A stretch of 64,000 nt of DNA from Botryosphaeria dothidea (lineage: Eukaryota; Ascomycota; Dothideomycetes; Botryosphaeriales; Botryosphaeriaceae): assembly GCA_011503125.2 (NCBI GenBank), contig WWBZ02000022.1, positions 1,488,001 to 1,552,000 on the forward strand, given 5' to 3'. Positions within the stretch are counted from its first letter, which is position 1. Each line of letters opens with the position of its first letter. The notes beneath the pieces were generated by a model. That model did not search any database. It had not been told where the DNA came from and saw only the letters and a list, made by a program, of their open reading frames with translations. Below, piece by piece: positions 10,693 through 20,316 of the stretch. A program made the position numbers and the translations under genes.

Positions 10693-12456
10693 ATGTCCAC
10701 GCTCGCTTCTTGTCTTTCTCCCGGCTTTGATTCGTCTGCGATCGTCATACCTGGCAAATTGGGAGGTGTTCGGATCTCACACCGCGATCTTGCCCGTCGT
10801 GTGAAGGAGTTTCAGCTCAACCTTGCGGCAATTGGAACCACAAAGGGATCCCGCGTCGCTTTCAGCCTACCGAATTCCTTGGAACTGATTGTTGCATTCT
10901 TTGCTGCCACGTGCATGAGTGCAGTGGCTGCCCCTCTCAACTTCGACTATAAGCAATCCGAGTTCGAGTTCTATCTGCGGGATCTCGGCACCTCAGTTCT
11001 TCTTGTTCCTTGGGGATCCATTGACAAGAACACCGATGCGGTCAAGGCCGCTCGAGCATGTGGTGTCGCAGTTGCTGAAGTCAGCTTCAATGGCGGAGAA
11101 ATCGTCTTCTCTGCGCAGACCAAGGCGACCGCCGGCGGGATCAGCAGGTTGAACGAACTTCAAGCTCAACCTGATGATGTTGCCCTCATACTCCATACAA
11201 GTGGAACAACAGGAAGACCGAAAGCTGTCAGTATATCCCGCATTCATTCCCATCAATCTTGCTAATCCTCTCAGGTCCCGCTGACGCACCGCAACGTTAC
11301 CCAATCAATCAGTAAGAGAGATTCACATTGCCTACCATCCTTGACCGGTAACTCATCAGCCCACAGAGAATGTCCAAGCAACCTACAGCCTCGGCCCTAG
11401 AGATAGAGGTCTCCTTGTCATGCCGCTCTTCCACATTCACGGCCTCGTCGCCGGCATGCTCACCCCGCTCGCCAGCGGCGGCTCCGTCATCGTGCCGCAG
11501 CGCTTCTCCGCGTCCGACTTCTGGACGAACTTCATCGACCACGGCGCCAACTGGTACACGGCGGTCCCCACGATCCACCAGATCCTGCTGAAGAACGCGC
11601 TGCCCACGCCGCGCCCGGCCATCCGCTTCGTCCGCTCCTGCTCGTCGCCGCTGCCGCCCACGGTGCTGCGGGCGCTCGAGCGCGAGCTCCGCGCCCCCGT
11701 CCTCGAGGCCTACGCCATGACCGAGGCCGCGCACCAGATCTGCTCGAACCCGCTCGGCGGCGGCGGCCGCACGCCCGGCTCCATCGGCGTCCCGCAGGGC
11801 GTCGAGGTCGCCATCAAAGACGACGACGGCAAGACTCTCGCCGTCGGCGCCATCGGCGAGGTCTGCATCCGCGGCACCAACGTCACGAGCGGGTACCTCG
11901 TCGCGGACGACCCTGCCATCAACGCGTCGACGTTCACGCCCGACGGGTTCTTGCGGACGGGCGACCAGGGCGTGGTGGATGAGAGGGGGTATGTCAGATT
12001 GACGGGGAGGATCAAGGAGCTGATCAACAAGGGCGGCGAGAAGATTAGTCCCATCGAGCTCGACAACTTACTATTACAGCACTCAGATGTCGGAGAGGCT
12101 GTCAGCTTCGCGGTCGAGGATGCGTTGTACGGGCAGGATGTTGGGGTCGCGGTCGTGCGGAAGCCGGGTGCCAGGTTGGGAGAGGAGGATGTCAAGGATT
12201 TCTTCCGTGCGAGGGTGGCGAGGTTCAAGATTCCTAAGAGGGTGAGAGATTTCCGAACAAGATCTGTGGAAGCAAATGGCTAATTGTGATGTAGGTCTAT
12301 TTCACTGAAACTATGCCGAAGACGGCGACTGGTAAGATCCAGCGTCGGCAGGTTGCTGCTGCCATGGCTATGATGGAAGCCTTGAGGGCGGAACCGGTTG
12401 TTGAGGCTGTTGACCAGCCGATGCTTCGAGCTCGTCAAAGTGGTTTGGCCCATTGA
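10693..12456 (+). CDS. AMP-binding acyl-CoA ligase, Pcs60/AAE3 (oxalyl-CoA synthetase) type
   Basis: ANL-superfamily adenylating enzyme that would convert a small carboxylate to its CoA thioester. Exons 10693-11226, 11275-11311 (37 nt), 11367-12241 and 12295-12456 give 535 residues. Motifs after splicing: the P-loop HTSGTTGRPKA then VPLTHRNVTQSIKNVQATYSL, the aromatic MPLFHIHGL, YAMTEA, the hinge GRIKELINKGGEKISP and the catalytic-lysine motif PKTATGKIQR. The MPLFHIHGL...LTPLASGG pattern is that of yeast Pcs60 and plant AAE3, which are oxalyl-CoA synthetases. The C-terminus is SGLAH, so the peroxisomal PTS1 (SKL-like) of Pcs60 is absent. An alternative ATG at 10585 would give a hydrophobic N-terminus and 571 residues. 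Neighbouring a possible oxalate-forming enzyme, it may act in oxalate removal. Confidence 0.9.
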
Positions 12457-13355
12457 GAATTATTTTGAGATAAACAATTCCACGGAACCATTTTGGCAGG
12501 TGGCGTTCTAGTGGTCTGGCATTACTTTTGTACATCATATAGCAATAGCAAACAGAATAACTACGAAAAGAAAGTAACATAGCACATCAGAAAGGCATAG
12601 CATTGAATGGGTGAATGGTGTAGTAGATGACCGATTTGTTGATCTTCACTTATTGACAAGAGCGGTGCTCTGCAATAGACGGACTCAAGGGAAATTTTTT
12701 ATTGTAAAGTATCACCTTGTTGTATGCAACGACAGACCCGTGCACTGCACATATCTAGCAAGTTGGCTTAGAGATGTTGGCGTTTGGGCGACAGATTCCT
12801 TGCAAGGAACCTACCCAGCGGAAGCACACGGGTGGCCGAACGAACTTTGACCACTCTCGCCAAAATTGACGAGTGTTTTGACTCAAACAGAGATCTGCAA
12901 GTGATATTTCCTGAATATTTAAACCGTGCACTTGCGTGATAGATTCATGGTAACGCAGCCGACGTGTGTAAGCATTCAGCTTTACCCGAGCTGCTTGCGC
13001 CTCATCCGCACTGCTGACCGGATATGGTGAGAGAAAGTGGAGCCAGGCCATGTGCCTGACAGGGATCCAGCCAGCACAAACGGGGAAAGCTGTGCGAATT
13101 GCAGATCGTCAGCCAGCGTCAGCCAGTGACTCGCGCGGATAAGCACTCAAACAAGCTTGGACGCCCGAATGCTTATCTCTTACCTACAGGTACTCGGAGA
13201 AACCCTTCCCTCATTCATTTTCTTATTGCTGTGAAGTGTCCCATTCCATCCTCCAGCTTCCATCCCGCTCTACCATTACTTTCATACTTGGATTCTACTC
13301 TCAAGTCCTACCATCCGCCACCTCAGATCACTCTAACACCTACATATCCGCCAAA
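12457..13355. other. Intergenic; pyrimidine-rich leader at its end
   Basis: No gene is supported in most of this interval. The last 130 bases are C/T-rich and end in GCCAAAATG-type context (CGCCAAA before ATG at 13356), which looks like the 5' leader of an expressed fungal gene. Confidence 0.4.
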
Positions 13356-13424
13356 ATGCTTATCTGGAAGCTCATCAAGAAGATCAAGGGTGACAAGAAT
13401 GGACAGAGTGGCCAGCAGAAGTAA
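13356..13424 (+). CDS. 22-residue micro-ORF (basic amphipathic peptide)
   Basis: ATG to TAA reading MLIWKLIKKIKGDKNGQSG followed by QQK, 22 residues. The first half could form a short cationic amphipathic helix; the second half is polar. Support is contextual: a CT-rich upstream stretch and a CGCCAAA ATG start context are typical of ascomycete leaders. No in-frame ATG lies upstream in the same open frame (the longer frame begins at a GTG). It could be an independent micropeptide gene, the upstream ORF of a non-coding transcript, or the first exon of an unrecognised gene; a GTGAGG donor-like site lies about 20 bases after the stop. Confidence 0.35.
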   Translation: MLIWKLIKKIKGDKNGQSGQQK

Positions 13425-14045
13425 TTGGATCACTTTGAATACCTGAGGTGAGGCTTCCAAATTACAATCTGTCTGCTGTCTTTGCTGACCTGGATTCAGG
13501 CCCATCACCCTTGAAAACATTTGTCCATTGTCTTGCCCGTCAGAGCACTCTCGATCGTAGAATGGACAACATGATACCCATTCTGGCGGAACTACTTGGC
13601 TGTGACTGTGCAAGATTCTCTTTGGGCGGGATACGGGATCATGGTGGAACTGATACAATGTAACAACTTGAATTGATCACCTTCTGCCCTCTCAGCCGAT
13701 TGCCTTTCAAAGAATTGAGAGATCTTGTCTTGATCGTGAAAATTTCAGTCTCATGTAGCCATTGCAATGAGGAACGAGTATTCTTTGTTCTTAATTCCCA
13801 GTACGAATATTTGTCTGGCATTGTGGTTTTAGTTAAACCTGTCACTGGATTGGGTGGCCAAGTTTTGTGACACCCGTGTTTTCTGCTTCAGCTATATTCC
13901 GAGAACAAAGCAAGATGGGTACTTTTTCACGCTTAGAATCTGTACATATACCATGAGTGTATTTACTTGATCAGATGATTTCATGATACTGGTTTTACTT
14001 CAATTCTGAGTTTTGTGATTACTCTGCTTCGCAGTGACACGGAAC
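13425..14045. other. Intergenic, no supported gene
   Basis: It holds the 3' sides of the micro-ORF and of the minus-strand membrane-protein gene. I see only short unsupported frames. Confidence 0.5.
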
Positions 14046-14918
14046 CTAAACCCTCGACTTCGCCAGCCCCAACAGCACAAGCACATACCCCAACAGCACC
14101 TCCGGCAGCCACGCAAGGCACAGATACAACACCCAGCTCCCCGTCAGCGGATTGAACACCTGCGTCCTCGTCGTCATGATCGTCGCCGCCATGCCAACCG
14201 TATACGCCACCCTCGCCGCCAACAACGGCAACGCCACCCACGCAACAACCGTGTACAGCCGCGCGTACCATCCGCCCAGCGCCCGCGCATTCGCGCTGTT
14301 CGTCAGCGTCACGACGAAGATCAGGAAGAGCGCGCCGGCCGCCAGCCCGGCCGCCGCGCGCATGTACGTCTTGCCGCTGCTGCCCGGGTCGGGCGTCGTC
14401 GAGAAGACGTCGAGGCCGCCGGCGACGCCGAGGCCGAGCGAGGCCAGGATGGCGAGGTGCGTGACGTGCGTGAGGCGCGTGGTGCGGCTGGAGACGAGGG
14501 GCTTCGCGTGCGGGTCGGCGAGCGCGCTCCTGGGGAGCAGTGCGTAAGCGTTGGGTTCGATGTAGGTGTCGCTCGGGAGAGATGCGTACTTGAGGTTTAT
14601 GATGCCGGCGACGGTCATGACCAGCGGCGTCAGGACAATGGTGCTAAGGATGGCGGCGGGCGTGTAGAGACTGGCGTTGTCTTTGACTTGGACGTCGATG
14701 GTCATTGCGGCACCGACGAACTTGACTGCGGAGATGCTTAGTTTGTCTGTCTGTGGTGTTGTGGGATCATGCGTACCGAGGATGAAGATCAAGAGGTAGT
14801 AGAAAGACTTGAACCGGAAACCCTGTCTGAACAGTGTAAAGAACGTTCCTGCCAAGAGCGGTATGTAGACCACTAGAGTGGCAACATTGATCCAGCCACG
14901 CTCATTAAGGTGGCCCAT
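14046..14918 (-). CDS. Seven-TM fungal membrane protein (DUF7702-like)
   Basis: Integral membrane protein of 273 residues. Exon 1 is 14918-14777, the 51-nt intron 14776-14726 (GTACGC...CGCAG, with an AACTAAGC branch-like site), exon 2 14725-14046. The intron is a multiple of three and has no stop, so an unspliced reading is also open, but removing it gives a smooth LLIFILVKFVGAAMTID helix. Hydrophobic stretches visible are INVATLVVYIPLLAGTFF, FYYLLIFILV, AILSTIVLTPLVMTVAG, LAILASLGLGVAGG, AAAGLAAGALFLIFVV, TVVAWVALPLLAARV and VLYLCLAWLPEVLLGYVLVLLG, about seven. The layout and length match the fungal 7-TM DUF7702 group of unknown function, which is often found beside secondary-metabolism genes. 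The ATG at 14918 is the first in frame; the longer open frame starts at GTG. It is divergent from the MFS pump. Confidence 0.8.
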   Translation of the reverse strand: MGHLNERGWINVATLVVYIPLLAGTFFTLFRQGFRFKSFYYLLIFILGTHDPTTPQTDKLSISAVKFVGAAMTIDVQVKDNASLYTPAAILSTIVLTPLVMTVAGIINLKYASLPSDTYIEPNAYALLPRSALADPHAKPLVSSRTTRLTHVTHLAILASLGLGVAGGLDVFSTTPDPGSSGKTYMRAAAGLAAGALFLIFVVTLTNSANARALGGWYARLYTVVAWVALPLLAARVAYTVGMAATIMTTRTQVFNPLTGSWVLYLCLAWLPEVLLGYVLVLLGLAKSRV

Positions 14919-15314
14919 CACGGCGGTGATTTGATTTTGGAGGCGGTTGAGCAATAAGTCGTTGGGTAGGTTTGGTGGTGAATTGGATCGGAGTGACCTG
15001 AGCGCGCCAAGCAGCGCCACAGCCCCATTGTATATACATCAAATTAGCACATGCCTGTAGAGGAATACCTGTCTTTCCTGCAAGAATGGGCTATGCGTAA
15101 GTCTCTCTCACCGAATATTGTGCTGAGCCGGTGTACTGCGTGAAGTTCCGAGTCGGACCGTTTGGCTGCCCACGCGGCACGGGTGATCAGCCGTCAGCTT
15201 ACACCGCCACCTGGAATGTCTGGTAAACATGGCCTGCTTTGTTTTAACCTCTTGATATTGCTGTTCTCATCTCGTTGGACAAAATTGAGCTCCAGCCAAT
15301 CAATTCTGGACAAA

Positions 15315-17468
15315 ATGATACCGAATATCGCTAAGAGTAAAGAAACAGCACTGGAAGCAGAGAAAGATCATTCTGCAATCATCATGTTTGCAGAATCTTC
15401 TTCGAATTCATCTACTGATACTTGTTCTTCTGGAAATTTGGATCAAAAAAATGCCGTCAGGGTTGTCTCGACACTATCTCAAAGTGACTGGTGCAGCATG
15501 AGTCACAGCATGAAGCCGGACGAATCCAAGGTCAACGACCTGGAGGCTAAGACGGTGGATGGAAAGGGTACTCCAGACGAGGGAGAGGACCCAGAAACTC
15601 CAAAGGCACGACGAATCGCCATCAGTATTGCCTTGGCGTTGACAATGTTTGTTGTATGTGTAAATTACTACTCTGGGTTGGACAGAAGCTAATGTGCAAG
15701 TCTCAAGGTCGCACTTGATTCTACTATCATATGTACGAAACTGAAAGCTGCTGGTCCGCAAATACTTCATAGCTGATATTTCCAGCTACAATTATACCGC
15801 ACTTGGTTGAAGTATGGGGAGATCTCTCAGAGTTCGGATGGTATGGATCTGCGTACCTTCTCCCCATACCGACCTTACAACCAATTTTCGGAAAGATTTA
15901 CCCTTTCATCAACACGAAATATGGCTTCTTGGCTGGCATGTTCTTCTTTGAAGGCAAGTCACCAATAAACAAGTTGGGCCGCGGCAGTACTGACATGGCG
16001 GCGCAGTTGGATCATTAATCTGCTCAATGGCGAGATCATCTGATATGTTCATTGCAGGACGTGTCATTTCAGGAACAGCTGGCGCAATTATGGCGCCCGG
16101 GGTTATGCTCATCATTGCCGACGTCATACCCAAGGAGAAGCGTCCGTTGTTCACGGGGCTGATTGCGTCGGCTGCTGGTTAGTATCGCTTCCTCCACATT
16201 CATGCACTCTACTGATCAGAGCTATGCGTACAGGGATCGCAGCCTGTCTTGGTCCTGTGATTGGCGGCATCTTGGCATCCCGCTCGACCTGGCGTTGGTG
16301 TTTCTACATGAACCTACCAATCGGAGGTGTTACTGTGTTCGCAATGACTCTTCTCTACAAACCGCGTCCGCGCATCCCGAAAGACATGCCCCTCTCGGAA
16401 AAGATACTGTCTTTGGATCTTTTTGGTAGCACGCTCTTGGCATCTTCCGTGACCTGTCTACTACTCGCGTTCACCTTCGCAGGAGAAGGAGCTTGGCCTG
16501 AAGCGAAAGTCATTGGGCTCCTTGTGGCTTTTGCTGTTCTTCTCATTATACTCCTCGTGGAGCAGTGCCTTGTCTCTGACGCTCGAGCGTTGATTCCCCG
16601 GAGCATCATCAAGAAGAGAGGCATTATAATCTGCTCCATCTTCGGGTTCTTGACCGAAGTTGGTTCCTCCAGCCAGGTTTATTTCTTGCCATTCTACTTT
16701 CAGGTCAGCAAACAAAAAAAAAATAACGTCTCCACTGTGCTTTCCTCTGACAATTTCATGCAGGGTGTGAAAGGTAGTACATCGGAAGGCAGCGGCGTTG
16801 ATCTACTTGCATACCTTATTAGCCAGACGGTAGGCGGTATCCTCACCGGAGTGGCCATCAATCGCTTCAAACTATTTAACCCTTCCATGTTGTTTGGTTC
16901 AGTAGCATTCTCACTGGGTTCCGGGCTGCTTCACACTTTGTCTATCACAACTTCGTCAAGCCAATGGATTGGCTACCAGGTCTTCGCAGCCTTCGGAACG
17001 GGATGCTGTCAATTCATCGCCATGGGAATAGCGCAACAGGAGCTAGAAAGAAGCGAGGAAGCAATCGGACTGGCGGTAGTGTACATGATCAAGATGCTTG
17101 GAAGGTAAGTGCTACTTCTGTGCTCCAAACAACTTGGTGCTGACAAGTCTTCCAGTTCTGTCGCCGTCTCGCTTTGCAGTACTCTGTTCTATAAGACGCT
17201 CAAAGATAGTCTGCATTCCTCCGGTCTCTCTCAGTCCGCCATCGACAATATCTTACACAGTCTTGTAACGAAGGGAAGTGGTACACCTGATCCGAAGGCG
17301 CAATTGGCGGTGGCTGAAGCAGTCGCCAAGGGTGTACAGACAGCTTTCATTGTGCCTATAGTATCTGGTGTCCTCTCATTCTGTGTTGCGCTGCTACACA
17401 GATGGAAGAAGATTGGCAATGGTGAGGAGACTACGGGACCTTCAGAAATTGATCCAAACAAGGCTTGA
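15315..17468 (+). CDS. MFS efflux transporter, DHA2 (14-TM) family
   Basis: Drug:H+ antiporter-type exporter of 608 residues. Exons: 15315-15653, 15708-15732 (25-nt micro-exon), 15786-15953, 16007-16177, 16234-16703, 16764-17104 and 17156-17468; all joins keep frame. The third intron uses a GC-AG donor (GCAAGT at 15954), required to restore EVGSLICSMARSSDMFIAGR. Motifs: VALDSTIISTIIP in helix 1, GWYGSAYLL in helix 2, GRVISGTAGAIMAPG in helix 4 (antiporter motif C region is GLIASAAGIAACLGPVIGG). The first 110 residues are a hydrophilic, acidic cytosolic tail. The exact start is uncertain: in-frame ATGs also occur at 15216 and near 15384. It is divergent from the 7-TM gene and convergent with the P450, and is the obvious exporter candidate for a product of the 14-28 kb block. 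Confidence 0.92.
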
Positions 17469-17884
17469 CCTCCTGGATGAGATTTCCGTAGAAGGTACAT
17501 CGAAATATATTTATCTTGAAGATACCAAACCTCATGACTACATCAACTTTTTCAAGTATTTTGCATCGTGCTACACCCGTTCTGAGTTCCAGTGTTAATA
17601 CCCGTTCGCTGAGTACGTGTGGCATGCGGAGGTTTTGATTTGCTGCAATGCTTTGTCCCTGACCTGGCCGAGACTACCCCACTGTACGAAAACAACCAAA
17701 TTCATTGTTCTCTTATGTTGTAGATACGTTGGTGGAAATTTCCATCTGAATCATATAGACTACTTGTTCGATGCCCGAGCCAGCTCTCAGGAGGACTACA
17801 CTAGTCTCTTAATTGTCGAGGCAAATGCGAATCAATATTGCTACATAAAATGCTTGGATGATGTATTTGATTTGTAGTGGAGAA
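17469..17884. other. Convergent 3' intergenic region
   Basis: It separates the 3' ends of the MFS and P450 genes. It is AT-rich with no ORF I can support. Confidence 0.6.
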
Positions 17885-19688
17885 TTATTTCGCGATGGAA
17901 ACCTTGACCATCAGACCTCCGCGAGGCCGAAGCGTCAACCCTGGAACCAAATTGTTCAACGGATCCTCGCCGTCATATTGGAAATCAAAGCTTCCGACCA
18001 ACCCAATAAGAACAGCTTTCAGCGCCCTTAGCGCATACTCCTTGCCAATACATGCCTTCGGTCCGATAGAGAACGTGAGATACGAGCCATTGGTCTCCAT
18101 ACCAGGCTTCCTGTTTTCCGGGTCCCACCGCTCCGGAATGCATTCATCCGCAGATGGACCCCACACGGCTTTCGACCTGTTGATGGCAAAGTTGGGGATG
18201 ATCATCTGTGTGCCTTTGGGAATCTTGACGCCGGTGATTGTGACGTCTCCCATTGCTTGTTTCCAGCTGTTCGGGATGGACGGATAGAGGCGAGTTACTT
18301 CCATGACGAACCAATGTAAGTATTTGATAGCATCCATTTCCGCGCTGGTGATTGATTTTGTAGGGTCTGGTATGATTTTTCGAATCTCAGCGCGGAGCTT
18401 CTGAGTAATTCTGGGCTGGGTGGCGAGAATATAGATGGCCCAGATTAATGACGCCGCGTTCGTGGCGAAGCCGGCGGCCTAAAGAGATATAAGCAAGGGT
18501 TCTCCGTCATTCCCATCTGGAGAGATTTCACCGTGAAGGTCATTGCATTTTCAATCAAGTCGTATTCGGTGAGATCTTTGGTATAGATCATCACCGAGAG
18601 CATGTCTAGAATCTGTTAGTGACGACTATCCGGAAGAACGAGCGAGTCGACCGTACCTTTGTGATTGCCCTCCTTGTCGATGGACATGTCCATGCTCTTT
18701 CTCTGTTCAATGAAGCGTAGGTAACCCTCGTTCATCAGCTTCCGGTCCTTGAGCTGCTCCTGATATCTCTTGATAGGAAGCTTATTGAGGAGATGATGAT
18801 CCACGAAGATGGGTAGTACGTAAACATAGAACGCATCCCATCCCTTGTGTCCTTCAATTGGAAAATTGCGATCAAATAGATTATACCAGACGGAAGAATC
18901 TTCCAGCCCCTTGAAATCAGCTCCCCATGCTGTTGCACCCAGTATGTCGAAAGTACAGTAGTTCGTCCAGTCCAACATATTTAGCTCTGTAACTTTGTCG
19001 GGCTTGTCATCAATAATCTGAATGAGCTTCTGACGGAACCTTTGGACATGCTTCCACATGTCTGGAACAAGATGACGTTGCTGTGATGGCGTGAATGCAG
19101 GACCAAGAGCCTTTTTCATGCGCTAAATTTTGTCAACAAGGCTGTTCATAAGAGACATTTGACTGGCGGGACTTACCCTATGTCGAGACCCTTCCGCGAG
19201 GACAAGACCGTCACCAAGTTGATACGCCATAGTCTTTCGTAGCTCCGGTGGCCATTGGACGTCGTCGTTAGTGACAAGTTGCCTGACTGCTGCTGGGCTC
19301 ATGGGAATCAGTTTCTCCTCGCCAAAGAAGCCAGTAAACCGCATGAAGTCGGCATGTTTGACGTCTTTCCCCCACTCCCATGCCAGCACACCTGGAGAAC
19401 GACCAAGTTCTTGGAGTGCATGTCCGAAAAGAAAACTTCCGCCCTGCACAAGGTGCTGTCAACAGCTGCTGTATGATTCATTGAATGAGCTGCACTCACT
19501 TTTGGGCCTGGAAGTTTTCTCAAAGGACTGAGAACAAACGGCCATATAAAACACACGAAAGCAAGGTTCACCGCCATCTGAACACCGAGTACTACAGCAA
19601 AGGTACCCCACTGGCCCAAATTGGACGACTGGAAGTATTTCCCGCCCAAGAAAGCCAGGGCTGAAAAAAGAAGTAGTTTGGAAAACAT
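17885..19688 (-). CDS. Cytochrome P450 monooxygenase
   Basis: ER-anchored P450 of 529 residues. Exons: 19688-19500, 19443-19177, 19122-18657, 18605-18532 and 18478-17885. The N-terminus has two hydrophobic stretches (KLLLFSALAFLGG; TFAVVLGVQMAVNLAFVCFIWPFV) followed by the proline-rich hinge LRKLPGPK. Other landmarks are the C-helix region RHRRMKKALGPAF, the I-helix AAGFATNAASLIWAIY, the K-helix EVTRLYP (ExxR), PERW and the heme loop FSIGPKACIG with the axial Cys. Two departures from consensus: the I-helix acid-Thr pair is A-T (AGFAT), and the heme-loop Arg is Lys. Both occur in some P450s but could affect oxygen activation. It is tail-to-tail with the MFS pump and tandem with the acyltransferase. 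Substrate unknown; the setting suggests hydroxylation of a lipid or lipid-derived product. Confidence 0.93.
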
Positions 19689-20316
19689 GATTGGATCTTG
19701 CCCGTTTGAAAACTGATCTCCCGCTTTCACATATACAACATTCCAAGACTGCAAGAGTTGCAACCATCTTCTAAGGTCAGTCCACAATAGCGTGAATAAT
19801 TTGACCTCGCCTACTCAAAGATAAGCTCTCAGGTTACACATCACGGAAGGTCACCATCGCGCACTCGACAGAAGAAACGCCACCCAATCATGGTACTCAC
19901 CAAAAGATGATACCTACAGATATGCTTACGCTGATGTTGGGGGTCTTAGTGCTTATGCTTATACCACCCTGGCGATCCCGTTGAGACGGGCCGATGCGTC
20001 TCTCTTCATGACTAGCGAGTAAGATGGATTTGGCAACTTTGATCATCACTCATTCGCGCTCGTATACGGCGTTCCGGGCATTCCGGTAATTCAAGAATTA
20101 TCCGGACGCCGTTGAAGCGTTGCAGACTGTTGCATGAGCCAAGTGTGCACGGCTTCTATTCATCGCAAAGACTTTCCAAATGTGGAAGACTAGAATTTGG
20201 GTCACGGGAGAGGATGATGCAGTAGAGAATAGACATTTCAAAAAAGTTGGCAAAATTGAAAAGAACAATTCAATGGAAGATAGTTTGCTCCTGGTATCAA
20301 TGCATATATATACAAA
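19689..20316. promoter_or_regulatory. P450 promoter region
   Basis: 628 bp between the stop of the acyltransferase gene and the ATG of the P450 gene. It must contain the P450 promoter. No ORF is supported. A 9/10 match to the TOXE 'tox-box' (ATCTCNCGNA) occurs at 19716-19725 but may be chance. Confidence 0.4.

Noticed and set aside
14034..14741. 235-codon plus-strand open frame
   Set aside because: Antisense of the 7-TM gene; His/Arg-rich shadow composition.
19716..19725. Near match to the TOXE tox-box (ATCTCNCGNA) upstream of the P450
   Set aside because: Only 9 of 10 positions, and a second near match (25447-25456) has a different mismatch; not enough to call operators without a genome-wide count.
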